From an uncultured Porphyromonadaceae bacterium (GTDB taxonomy: Bacteria > Bacteroidota > Bacteroidia > Bacteroidales > Muribaculaceae): a stretch of DNA of 20,978 bases. A model generated the notes under the pieces. That model was not told where the DNA came from. It saw nothing but the letters and a program-made list of their open reading frames with translations, and did not search any database. Below are positions 15,129 to 20,978 of the stretch, piece after piece (the stretch's first letter is position 1; each line of letters opens with the position of its first letter). The stretch lies in contig CAJKBH010000047.1 of NCBI GenBank assembly GCA_905198125.1, positions 1 through 20,978 of the forward strand, given 5' to 3'. The translations under genes and the position numbers were made by a program.

Positions 15129-15168
15129 CAATTACCCTCAATCATCTCATGCAATTACGCTCAATCAT
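15129..15168. repeat. Two-copy 17-base direct repeat upstream of tnaA
   Basis: CAATTACCCTCAATCAT (15129-15145) recurs as CAATTACGCTCAATCAT (15152-15168), one mismatch, 23 bases apart. A partial third copy of ATTACGC lies at 15176-15182. It sits about 40-80 bases upstream of the tnaA -33 element, where an activator could bind. Function is inferred. Confidence 0.65.
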
Positions 15169-15262
15169 TTATACCATTACGCACAGCCGGTTTCATCCGG
15201 AAATAAAAGACGCGGTCGTTTAGACCGGAATATATGCGGAGTGAACAGGAGCGCAGATTATA

Positions 15263-15287
15263 ATGTTAACATATTGTTCACCAATAT
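15263..15287. promoter_or_regulatory. Overlapping palindromes before the cupin-hcp operon
   Basis: ATGTTAACAT (15263-15272) is a perfect ten-base palindrome and shares its end with ATATTG-N5-CAATAT (15271-15287). The pair ends eight bases before the cupin start. With no TAnnTTTG element nearby, these are the best candidates for a regulator site of the operon, for example a Crp/Fnr-type HcpR protein, though I do not see its textbook TTGTGA-N6-TCACAA site. Confidence 0.4.
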
Positions 15288-15295
15288 AGAATGAT

Positions 15296-15595
15296 ATGAA
15301 ACTTACAGACGAAGTACACTACACTCCGCAGGAAGTTGCCAGCAAGGTTATAGTAGAGAACGCCTCGGGCATGGCGATCGAGATGGCTCTTGAAAAGGGG
15401 GCGTCCATAGGCACGCATACCGCCGAAGCGGATGTATTGGTTCAGATACTGGAGGGCGTGTGCGAGTTCACCATCGAAGGCACAGTTCACCGTCTTGAAG
15501 CCGGGGACTACATCACCATGCCTCCTGCTACCCGTCACTCTCTGTTCGCTCCCGAGCGTTTCAAGGTGCTCGTGACCAAACTCTATTCTAAATAA
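15296..15595 (+). CDS. Small cupin-domain protein upstream of hcp
   Basis: A 99-residue single-domain cupin. The first cupin motif is partial (GASIGTHTAEADVLVQILEG, with His41 and Glu44 but no second His), and the second is GDYITMPPATRHSLFA (Pro77, His81). A bound metal is possible with fewer ligands than usual. Small cupins are commonly placed next to hybrid-cluster protein genes in anaerobes, as here with a 41-base gap, which points to a role in the same nitrosative or redox stress response. The reaction is unknown. It is the first gene of the probable cupin-hcp-DUF488 operon. Confidence 0.82.
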   Translation: MKLTDEVHYTPQEVASKVIVENASGMAIEMALEKGASIGTHTAEADVLVQILEGVCEFTIEGTVHRLEAGDYITMPPATRHSLFAPERFKVLVTKLYSK

Positions 15596-15636
15596 CCCTA
15601 AAAAGACCATACCATTACCTTCAAAAATCCAGGCTT

Positions 15637-17310
15637 ATGAAAATGTTCTGTTATCAATGTCAGGAAACGGCACGCGGCACCGGATGCGAAATCCAGGGCG
15701 TATGCGGCAAGAAACCGGACACATCCACCCGTATGGACCAGTTGCTGTATCTGACACGCGGCATAGCCACAGTCAACGATCAGCTTCGCCGTAAGGACGC
15801 GCCCAGCCGCGAGGCCTCGCATTTCATCATCGACGCACTGTTCACCACCATCACCAACGCCGACTTCGACAATGACATGCTCGACCGCTATCTGACACGG
15901 GCCATAGAGCTGAAAAACGTGCTTGAAGGCACCGTGAAGAAATTAGGCATGGAGCCGGCGTATATGCCCGAGGTTTCCTATCACATCGACAGGAAAGATT
16001 ACGGCAGGCTCAACGTTGTGGAGGCCGGCGGCACGCTCGACGGGGAATTCTTCAGCGTACTGTATGAGAAGAATCCCGACATACGCGGCCTGAAGCAATT
16101 GGCCATATACGGCTGCAAGGGCATGGCGGCCTACGCACGGCACGCGCTGAATCTGGGATACGAGAGCGACGACGTTTATGCTGTCATAGAGAACGCGCTG
16201 GCACAGATAGACCGTCCCGACATCGGCGTGGACGAATTGCTGTCGCTTGTGCTCAATGTCGGCGATGGTGGTGTCAAGGCCATGGCCCTGCTGGACAAGG
16301 CCAACACATCCGCTTACGGCAATCCCGAAAAGACGGAAGTCGAGATCGGCGTCCGCAACCGGCCCGGCATCCTGATAAGCGGCCACGACCTGAAGGACCT
16401 GGAGGAATTGCTGATTCAATCCGAAGGCAAAGGTGTGGACATTTACACCCATTCCGAGATGTTGCCGGCCCAAAGCTACCCGTTTTTCAAAAAATTCCCG
16501 CATTTCGCCGGCAACTACGGCAATGCCTGGTGGCGTCAGATCGACGAGTTCGAGACATTCAACGGCATGTTCCTGTTCACGTCCAACTGCATAGTGCCCC
16601 CGCGTCCCAAGACCACCTACATGGACCGCGTGTACACCACAGGCGTTGTGGGAATGCCGGGCACGCATTACATTGCCGAGGATAAGGACGGCCACAAGGA
16701 TTTCAGCGAGATTATAGAACGCGCGCGGAAATGTCCGCCGCCCACGGCTATAGAACATGGCCACATCACGGCCGGATTCGCGCACCATCAGGTGCTGGAA
16801 CTCGCTCCGAAGATCGTCGAGCTGGTCAAGGCGGGCAAGATACGCAAGTTCGTGGTGATGGGCGGCTGCGACGGCCGTATGCCTGTACGCGATTATTACA
16901 CCAAGTTTGCCGAAAAACTGCCCCATGACTGCGTGATCCTGACCGCCGGCTGCGCCAAGTACCGCTACAACAAGCTTCAGTTAGGCGACATCGAGGGCAT
17001 ACCGCGCGTGCTTGACGCCGGGCAGTGCAACGACTCCTACTCCATCGTGCTGATAGCGCTGGCGCTGAAGGAAGCTTTCGGTCTCGACGACATCAACGAC
17101 CTCCCCGTGGTGTACAACATCGCGTGGTACGAGCAGAAGGCCGTCATCGTATTGCTGGCGCTCCTCAGCCTGGGCATAAAGAACATCCATACCGGCCCGA
17201 CATTGCCCGCGTTCTTCACCCCGGCCATACTGAAAGTGCTGAAAGAGAAGTTCAACATCGGCACCATCACGACCGTCGACGACGACATACGGGACCTTAT
17301 CCTTAAATAA
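15637..17310 (+). CDS. hcp: Hybrid-cluster protein (hydroxylamine reductase, Hcp)
   Basis: A 557-residue iron-sulfur protein. The N-terminal cluster motif is Cys5-x2-Cys8-x8-Cys17-x5-Cys23, typical of Hcps of anaerobes. The expected ligands of the hybrid iron-sulfur-oxygen cluster are all present: His250 (GHD), Glu274 (HSEM), Cys318 (SNC), Cys411 (GGC), Cys439 (AGC), Cys464 (GQC) and Glu499, with Lys501 nearby. The family reduces hydroxylamine in vitro and is held to act as a nitric oxide reductase and S-nitrosylase; nitrosative stress protection is the likely role. No HcR reductase partner gene is adjacent, so the electron donor must be elsewhere. The DUF488 start lies one base after the stop. 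ATG at residue 3 is an alternative start. Confidence 0.96.
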   Translation: MKMFCYQCQETARGTGCEIQGVCGKKPDTSTRMDQLLYLTRGIATVNDQLRRKDAPSREASHFIIDALFTTITNADFDNDMLDRYLTRAIELKNVLEGTVKKLGMEPAYMPEVSYHIDRKDYGRLNVVEAGGTLDGEFFSVLYEKNPDIRGLKQLAIYGCKGMAAYARHALNLGYESDDVYAVIENALAQIDRPDIGVDELLSLVLNVGDGGVKAMALLDKANTSAYGNPEKTEVEIGVRNRPGILISGHDLKDLEELLIQSEGKGVDIYTHSEMLPAQSYPFFKKFPHFAGNYGNAWWRQIDEFETFNGMFLFTSNCIVPPRPKTTYMDRVYTTGVVGMPGTHYIAEDKDGHKDFSEIIERARKCPPPTAIEHGHITAGFAHHQVLELAPKIVELVKAGKIRKFVVMGGCDGRMPVRDYYTKFAEKLPHDCVILTAGCAKYRYNKLQLGDIEGIPRVLDAGQCNDSYSIVLIALALKEAFGLDDINDLPVVYNIAWYEQKAVIVLLALLSLGIKNIHTGPTLPAFFTPAILKVLKEKFNIGTITTVDDDIRDLILK

Positions 17311-17311
17311 A

Positions 17312-17677
17312 ATGACAGAGATACAGACAAAACGTGTATATGCGGACCCGGACGGCAGCGCTGCCGCCGACGGGTACCGCATTTTCGTCGACCGGCTGTG
17401 GCCGCGCGGCGAATCGAAACAGGAATTCCATTACGACCTGTGGGCCAAGGATGTGGCTCCATCCTCCGCCCTGCGTGAATGGTATCATCAGGACCGCGAA
17501 GACCGATGGCCGGAGTTTCAAAAGAAATACCGGGCCGAGCTGGCCGCCAATCCCGTCATCCCCGGGTTGCTGAGCGAGATTCGCCGGCATCCTCTCGTCA
17601 CAATCCTATACGGCTCCAAGGACCCCGTGCAAAATCAGGCCGTAATACTCGCCGATTACCTGCGCGAGCATCTGTAA
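17312..17677 (+). CDS. DUF488 family protein (YeaO-like)
   Basis: A 121-residue protein of the DUF488 family, recognised by VDRLWPRG (26-33), WAKDVAPSSALREWY (44-58), the FQKKYRAEL helix and TILYGSKDPVQNQA (97-110). Length is typical. The biochemical function is not established. Its ATG begins one base after the hcp stop codon, so it is translationally coupled to hcp and probably shares its stress regulation. No clear terminator follows before the rluA promoter. Confidence 0.88.
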   Translation: MTEIQTKRVYADPDGSAAADGYRIFVDRLWPRGESKQEFHYDLWAKDVAPSSALREWYHQDREDRWPEFQKKYRAELAANPVIPGLLSEIRRHPLVTILYGSKDPVQNQAVILADYLREHL

Positions 17678-17741
17678 TCCTCCGCACGACGGCTGGCGGC
17701 TGCATGACGGCCGACGGCGCGCGCTCCGATATGCGGTCATA

Positions 17742-17773
17742 TTTGGCGACGTCACAAAATTGACGTAATTTTG
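17742..17773 (+). promoter_or_regulatory. Promoter of the rluA-family gene
   Basis: TTTG (17742-17745), a 20-base spacer and TAATTTTG (17766-17773), an ideal match. The start codon at 17785 lies 11 bases beyond the -7 element, giving a very short leader. Confidence 0.8.
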
Positions 17774-17781
17774 TGACGTCG
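17747..17781. promoter_or_regulatory. Perfect 35-base palindrome covering the rluA promoter
   Basis: Arms CGACGTCACAAAATT (17747-17761) and AATTTTGTGACGTCG (17767-17781) flank GACGT. GACGT therefore occurs three times at 13-14-base steps. The palindrome takes in most of the spacer, the whole -7 element and the expected transcription start, and ends three bases before the ATG. Most of it would not be transcribed, so a DNA-binding operator is more likely than an RNA hairpin. Confidence 0.85.
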
Positions 17782-17784
17782 ATT

Positions 17785-19413
17785 ATGAACAATCCGTTTG
17801 ACTACATACCCGGGAGGGAATGCGACGAGGCATTCCGTAAACTTTGCGGCCGTATCGAGGTGCTCAAGACAAGCGAAAGGCCCGACGACATCAATTTCAT
17901 TCGCGAGCTGGAGGCGGGCAAGATGCTGGGCGTCCTCATCGCGGCCGACGAAGATGGCGCGCGCCATACACTCTATGCCTTCTCGGGGCAGTTGGGTCAC
18001 GGCGGATTCCATTATCCGGGCTTCGTCGGGCCGGTGTTTGACTACCTGCAGCCCGACGGCCATTTCAAGACCCGGGAACGGGACATCTCACGTCAGAACT
18101 GTGACATAGCCAGGTTCGAGACCGAAAGCCTCCGACCCATCAAGACGGAATACGAGCGTGTCCGCAACGCCCTCGATACCAAGTTATGGGCGGCGCGTGA
18201 CAAGTACCGCGAATCGAAGTCTGAGCGTGATGCCCGGCGCAAGGCCGGCGATGTCAGCGAGGCCGAACTTGCGGCCATGATTCGCCAAAGCCAGTTTGAG
18301 AAGGCGGAACTGCACCGCCTCAAGAAGCGCGTAGCGGCTCAGCTTGAGCCGTATGCCGCGCGGCTTAAAGAGGCAGAAGCACAGCTTACGGCCCTGAAAG
18401 AGAAGCGGCGCGCCGACTCGGAGGCGTTACAGCAGTGGCTGTTCACCAATTTCCGATTGCTCGACGCCCGCGGCGAGAGCCGGAGTCTGAGCGAGATATT
18501 TGCCGACACGCCGATGCGGATTCCACCGTCGGGTGCGGGTGAATGTTGCGCCCCGAAGCTGCTGCATGCGGCTTACCTGCAGGGATGGCAGCCCGTGGCT
18601 ATGGCCGAGTACTGGTACGGCCGCAGCAAGGAGGGTGAGGTGCGCATCCACGGACGGCATTATCCGGCATGTCGCGGAAAGTGCCGACCGGTATTGGGCT
18701 GGATGCTGCAGGGACTCGACATCAAGCCGCCCCTTGACAGCGATTGCGACGCGGGCATCGACCTGAAGCCTGTGGTAATATTCGAAAATCAATGGTTCTG
18801 CGTGGTCGACAAGCCGTCGGGGATGCTTTCGGTGCCTGGTAAAGGAGCGGCCATATCCGTCCAGCAGTGGCTGGAGGCCAAATATGGCCCGGAGCGTGAC
18901 GTGAAGGTGGTTCACCGGCTGGATCAGGACACATCAGGATTGCTGATTGCCGCATTCGGGCCTGCAGCATACAAGGCGTTGCAGTTCTTGTTCGCCACCC
19001 GTCAGGTGAAGAAGACGTATGTGGCCGATCTGGAAGGCGACTATCAGTCGCGGGGCATTCCGCAGAAAGGGCGGATAGAGTTGCCGTTGTCGCCCGACTG
19101 GCTGGACCGTCCGCGCCAGCGCGTGGACCTTGACAACGGCAAGAATGCCGTGACCGAGTATGAATTCCTGTCCGTTTCCGACAGTCATAGCCGCGTCATG
19201 TTACATCCCCTGACCGGCCGCACGCATCAGCTGCGCGTACACGCCGCCTCGGATGCCGGCCTCGGTATGCCCATCCTCGGCGACCGCCTCTACGGCCACG
19301 GCAACGATTGTCCCCACAATAGCAGGCGCCTCCGCCTCCACGCCATGACCCTGGAATTCACCTCCCCCTTCGACCGCCGCCCCCGCCGTTTCGATTCCCC
19401 GCTACCCTTTTGA
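17785..19413 (+). CDS. RluA-family pseudouridine synthase with long N-terminal extension
   Basis: A 542-residue enzyme that converts uridine to pseudouridine in RNA, probably rRNA or tRNA. The catalytic domain covers about 330-540; HRLDQDTSGLL holds the catalytic Asp380, followed by TGRTHQLRVHAA and GDRLYG near the end. The first about 320 residues are an extension. It has a long charged helical, probably coiled-coil, stretch (about 105-215) and a Cys-bearing segment (GECCAPKLL ... RHYPACRGKCRPVLGWMLQGL, about 252-312). This extension occurs in a known subgroup of RluA proteins. The in-frame GTG at 17773 lies in the promoter, so the ATG at 17785 is chosen. The target RNA position is unknown. 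A 35-base palindrome covers the promoter. Confidence 0.9.
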   Translation: MNNPFDYIPGRECDEAFRKLCGRIEVLKTSERPDDINFIRELEAGKMLGVLIAADEDGARHTLYAFSGQLGHGGFHYPGFVGPVFDYLQPDGHFKTRERDISRQNCDIARFETESLRPIKTEYERVRNALDTKLWAARDKYRESKSERDARRKAGDVSEAELAAMIRQSQFEKAELHRLKKRVAAQLEPYAARLKEAEAQLTALKEKRRADSEALQQWLFTNFRLLDARGESRSLSEIFADTPMRIPPSGAGECCAPKLLHAAYLQGWQPVAMAEYWYGRSKEGEVRIHGRHYPACRGKCRPVLGWMLQGLDIKPPLDSDCDAGIDLKPVVIFENQWFCVVDKPSGMLSVPGKGAAISVQQWLEAKYGPERDVKVVHRLDQDTSGLLIAAFGPAAYKALQFLFATRQVKKTYVADLEGDYQSRGIPQKGRIELPLSPDWLDRPRQRVDLDNGKNAVTEYEFLSVSDSHSRVMLHPLTGRTHQLRVHAASDAGLGMPILGDRLYGHGNDCPHNSRRLRLHAMTLEFTSPFDRRPRRFDSPLPF

Positions 19414-19437
19414 ATTCCGGGATTTTTTGTAACTTTG
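19409..19437 (+). promoter_or_regulatory. Promoter of the YD-like T9SS protein
   Basis: TAACTTTG (19430-19437) is a good -7 element. A TTTG at 19409-19412, overlapping the rluA stop codon, gives a 17-base spacer, slightly short. The leader would be about 40 bases. Confidence 0.6.
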
Positions 19438-19478
19438 CATTCTAAATTTCAATAATTCAATAATAACGCATTAGCAGT

Positions 19479-20891
19479 ATGAAGAAATTTTACGCAATTA
19501 CCCTGTGCAGTCTGGTCGCTCTGTCGGCCAGCGCAGACGGCCTCCGCTTCAAGGCCGGCCACGCCAAGAAAGGCATGAAAAAACCGGCCCGCACCGAGGC
19601 CGCCACTCCCGTATGGCGCCCCGTGAGCCAGACCGACTATATGCACGACGGCGAGGACTGGATGGAACTCGGCACGGTCAGCTTCAAGTATGACGCCCGC
19701 GGCAACTGCACAGAGGATCTGATGGACGAAGACGGCTTCCTGTCCAAGATCGTCACTACCTACGACGAATACAACCAGCCCGTGACCAGAATCGAGTCCG
19801 AAAGCGAGGACGGTGAATCCTGGACCGACAATTCCAAGACCACGTATAAATACGACACGAAAGTCCATGATTTCTACACCGAACGCATGGGCTACAGCTG
19901 GGACGATGCCTGGGTCGAGAACTTTATGTGCGAGACCAACACCATCACCCGCAACGCCGACGGAAACATCACCGAAATCGTCAAGTCGCTGCCGTTAGAC
20001 GGCCAGTTCCATCCTGCTTACAAGTCGGAATGGAAATACGGCCAGGACGGCAAAGCCAACGAGTATAATTACTATACGATGGGTCAGAACAACGAATGGG
20101 AGCTTGACGACGACATCTCGTATCGCGACATCGTATGGGAAAAGACCGACGGCCAGATGACCATCTACGGCGATATGCTCGAACTCGTTGAAGGCGCCAA
20201 CCTGATGAAATCGGCCGTAGTATATTATGGGGGCGAGCCCGACGGCCACTATCTGGTGGAATGGAGCAACGACGGCAAAGACTTCCTGATCAAGGAGACC
20301 ACCAACGACATCAACGAAATCGGAAGAACCACCCGTATGGAAGTGCTGGACGCCAACGGTTCCATGCGCTACACCGTCACTGAATACTTCGATGATGAAG
20401 GCATCACCACCGAACCTGTGTCCATCAGCGTTCAGGAAGCCACAATGGACGACCACGGCAACATGGTGGCCTTCATCGCAAAAGATACTATGGATGGAGT
20501 CGAAGAAGTGGTCGACGGCCAGAAATTCACTTACACCTACGATGCCGACGGCAATGTGACCGAGGTAATCACCGAGCAGTATGATTATGAAACGGAAGAA
20601 TACTACCTGTCGGACCGCACGGTCTACGGTGAATACATCAACGTGGCATCTTCCGGCATTCAGTGCATTCAGGCAGTCAAGGACACGGCATGGACTGTCC
20701 TTGGCGACGAGGTTACGGCAACGGCCTCCGGTCTGAAGGGACTGTCTGTCTACAACATGCAGGGCGTATGCGTGAAGCGTGCTGCCGCCGACACCGCATC
20801 GGCCACCGTCAGCCTGACCGACATGGCGGCCGGCATCTACATCGTCCGTGCCGACGGCACCGGCGCCACCTACCGCCTCATCAAGCATTAA
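19479..20891 (+). CDS. Secreted protein with YD/RHS-like segments and T9SS type A sorting tail
   Basis: A 470-residue exported protein of unknown function. Residues 1-19 form a signal peptide (cleavage after ASA). A basic stretch at 25-40 is followed by a long acidic beta-rich region. It has repeated tyrosine-aspartate segments: FKYDARGNCTEDLMDEDG (about 68-85), TTYKYDTK and TYTYDADGNVTEVI (about 350-363). These resemble single YD units of RHS-type proteins, but the protein is far too short to be an RHS toxin. The last about 50 residues (LSVYNMQGVCVKRA ... VSLTDMAAGIYIVRA ... YRLIKH) are a T9SS type A sorting tail, so it is expected at the cell surface or released. It has its own promoter and a strong terminator and stands alone. 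Its ligand or role cannot be read from the sequence. Confidence 0.82.
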   Translation: MKKFYAITLCSLVALSASADGLRFKAGHAKKGMKKPARTEAATPVWRPVSQTDYMHDGEDWMELGTVSFKYDARGNCTEDLMDEDGFLSKIVTTYDEYNQPVTRIESESEDGESWTDNSKTTYKYDTKVHDFYTERMGYSWDDAWVENFMCETNTITRNADGNITEIVKSLPLDGQFHPAYKSEWKYGQDGKANEYNYYTMGQNNEWELDDDISYRDIVWEKTDGQMTIYGDMLELVEGANLMKSAVVYYGGEPDGHYLVEWSNDGKDFLIKETTNDINEIGRTTRMEVLDANGSMRYTVTEYFDDEGITTEPVSISVQEATMDDHGNMVAFIAKDTMDGVEEVVDGQKFTYTYDADGNVTEVITEQYDYETEEYYLSDRTVYGEYINVASSGIQCIQAVKDTAWTVLGDEVTATASGLKGLSVYNMQGVCVKRAAADTASATVSLTDMAAGIYIVRADGTGATYRLIKH

Positions 20892-20923
20892 GCCAAAAGA
20901 CAATATACAACTTACATACTGAT

Positions 20924-20968
20924 GAGGCTGTGTCGTAATTAAGGTTTTACGGCGCAGCCTCTTTTTTT
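20924..20968 (+). terminator. Strong rho-independent terminator
   Basis: GAGGCTGTGTCGTAA (20924-20938) pairs with TTACGGCGCAGCCTC (20947-20961), all 15 positions with two G-U pairs and an eight-base loop, followed by seven T residues (20962-20968). Confidence 0.92.
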
Positions 20969-20978
20969 AGTAAGTTGA

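Larger units (their letters stand above)
14985..15295. other. Divergent 311-base control region between tnaA and the cupin-hcp operon
   Basis: No convincing gene lies here. From left to right it holds the tnaA leader with a short hairpin, the tnaA promoter, a two-copy direct repeat, a small inverted repeat CGGTC-GTTTA-GACCG (15213-15227), and two overlapping palindromes just before the cupin start. No TAnnTTTG element is found facing the cupin gene. Confidence 0.6.

Noticed and set aside
15943..16926. Reverse-strand open frame (327 codons) opposite hcp
   Set aside because: Antisense shadow of a gene with all catalytic ligands intact; no domain or promoter.
17747..17781. Terminator of the hcp operon
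   Set aside because: The hairpin is not followed by a T run, starts about 70 bases after the DUF488 stop and exactly overlaps a consensus promoter, so an operator is the better reading.
17742..17784. Canonical Crp/Fnr or HcpR site (TTGTGA-N6-TCACAA) in the palindrome
   Set aside because: The half-sites TCACAA and TTGTGA are present but in the opposite order and orientation, so the usual consensus is not met.
19479..20891. RHS/polymorphic toxin
   Set aside because: Only a few YD-like units, no RHS core or toxin end, and a T9SS sorting tail at the C-terminus.
19995..20903. Reverse-strand open frame (302 codons) opposite the YD-like gene
   Set aside because: Antisense shadow; the forward gene has signal peptide, sorting tail, promoter and terminator.

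Overview
The window reads as chromosomal DNA from a Bacteroidota species, order Bacteroidales, probably a gut anaerobe; a Muribaculaceae-like genome is a guess. The support is threefold. Many promoters have the Bacteroidota form TTTG or TTG, a spacer of about 20 bases, then TAnnTTTG. Three large exported proteins end in type IX secretion (T9SS) sorting tails. The tryptophanase, rubrerythrin, hybrid-cluster protein and RhuM-type protein are of anaerobic Bacteroidales type. I see no rRNA, tRNA, CRISPR array, transposase or integrase.

Layout. 1-700: a type II toxin-antitoxin pair (RelB-like antitoxin, YafQ-like toxin) behind an inverted repeat and closed by a terminator. 779-5963: a two-gene unit for large secreted T9SS clients, a jelly-roll/PKD surface protein and an M6 metalloprotease, with overlapping stop and start codons. 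6060-7112: a truncated NAD(P)-binding (NmrA-like) gene divergent from an HxlR regulator, with a palindrome between their promoters. 7133-7693: methionine sulfoxide reductase MsrB, reverse strand. 7794-9185: a RhuM/phospholipase-D-like protein, probably leaderless and carrying a 25-base palindrome in its coding sequence, then a frameshifted GNAT acetyltransferase. 9286-10462: a PerR/Fur regulator and rubrerythrin, an oxidative-stress unit. 10571-13504: membrane acyltransferase, SotB-like MFS exporter and low-molecular-weight tyrosine phosphatase, closely spaced behind one promoter. 13605-15088: tryptophanase tnaA, reverse strand, with its own promoter. 15263-17677: cupin, hybrid-cluster protein Hcp and a DUF488 protein, a nitrosative-stress-type operon. 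17742-19413: an RluA-family pseudouridine synthase whose promoter is covered by a perfect 35-base palindrome. 19409-20968: a T9SS-exported protein with YD-like segments and a strong terminator.

Themes. Several units deal with redox stress (MsrB, PerR-rubrerythrin, Hcp-cupin, possibly HxlR-NmrA). Several small control palindromes sit at or beside promoters. Promoter positions reset several starts: hxlR at 6753, the acyltransferase at 10629, rluA at 17785 and rhuM at 7805. Two genes look broken (NmrA-like and GNAT). No classical novel system such as a defence island or retron is evident. The most unusual signals are the palindrome over the rluA promoter and the palindrome inside rhuM.
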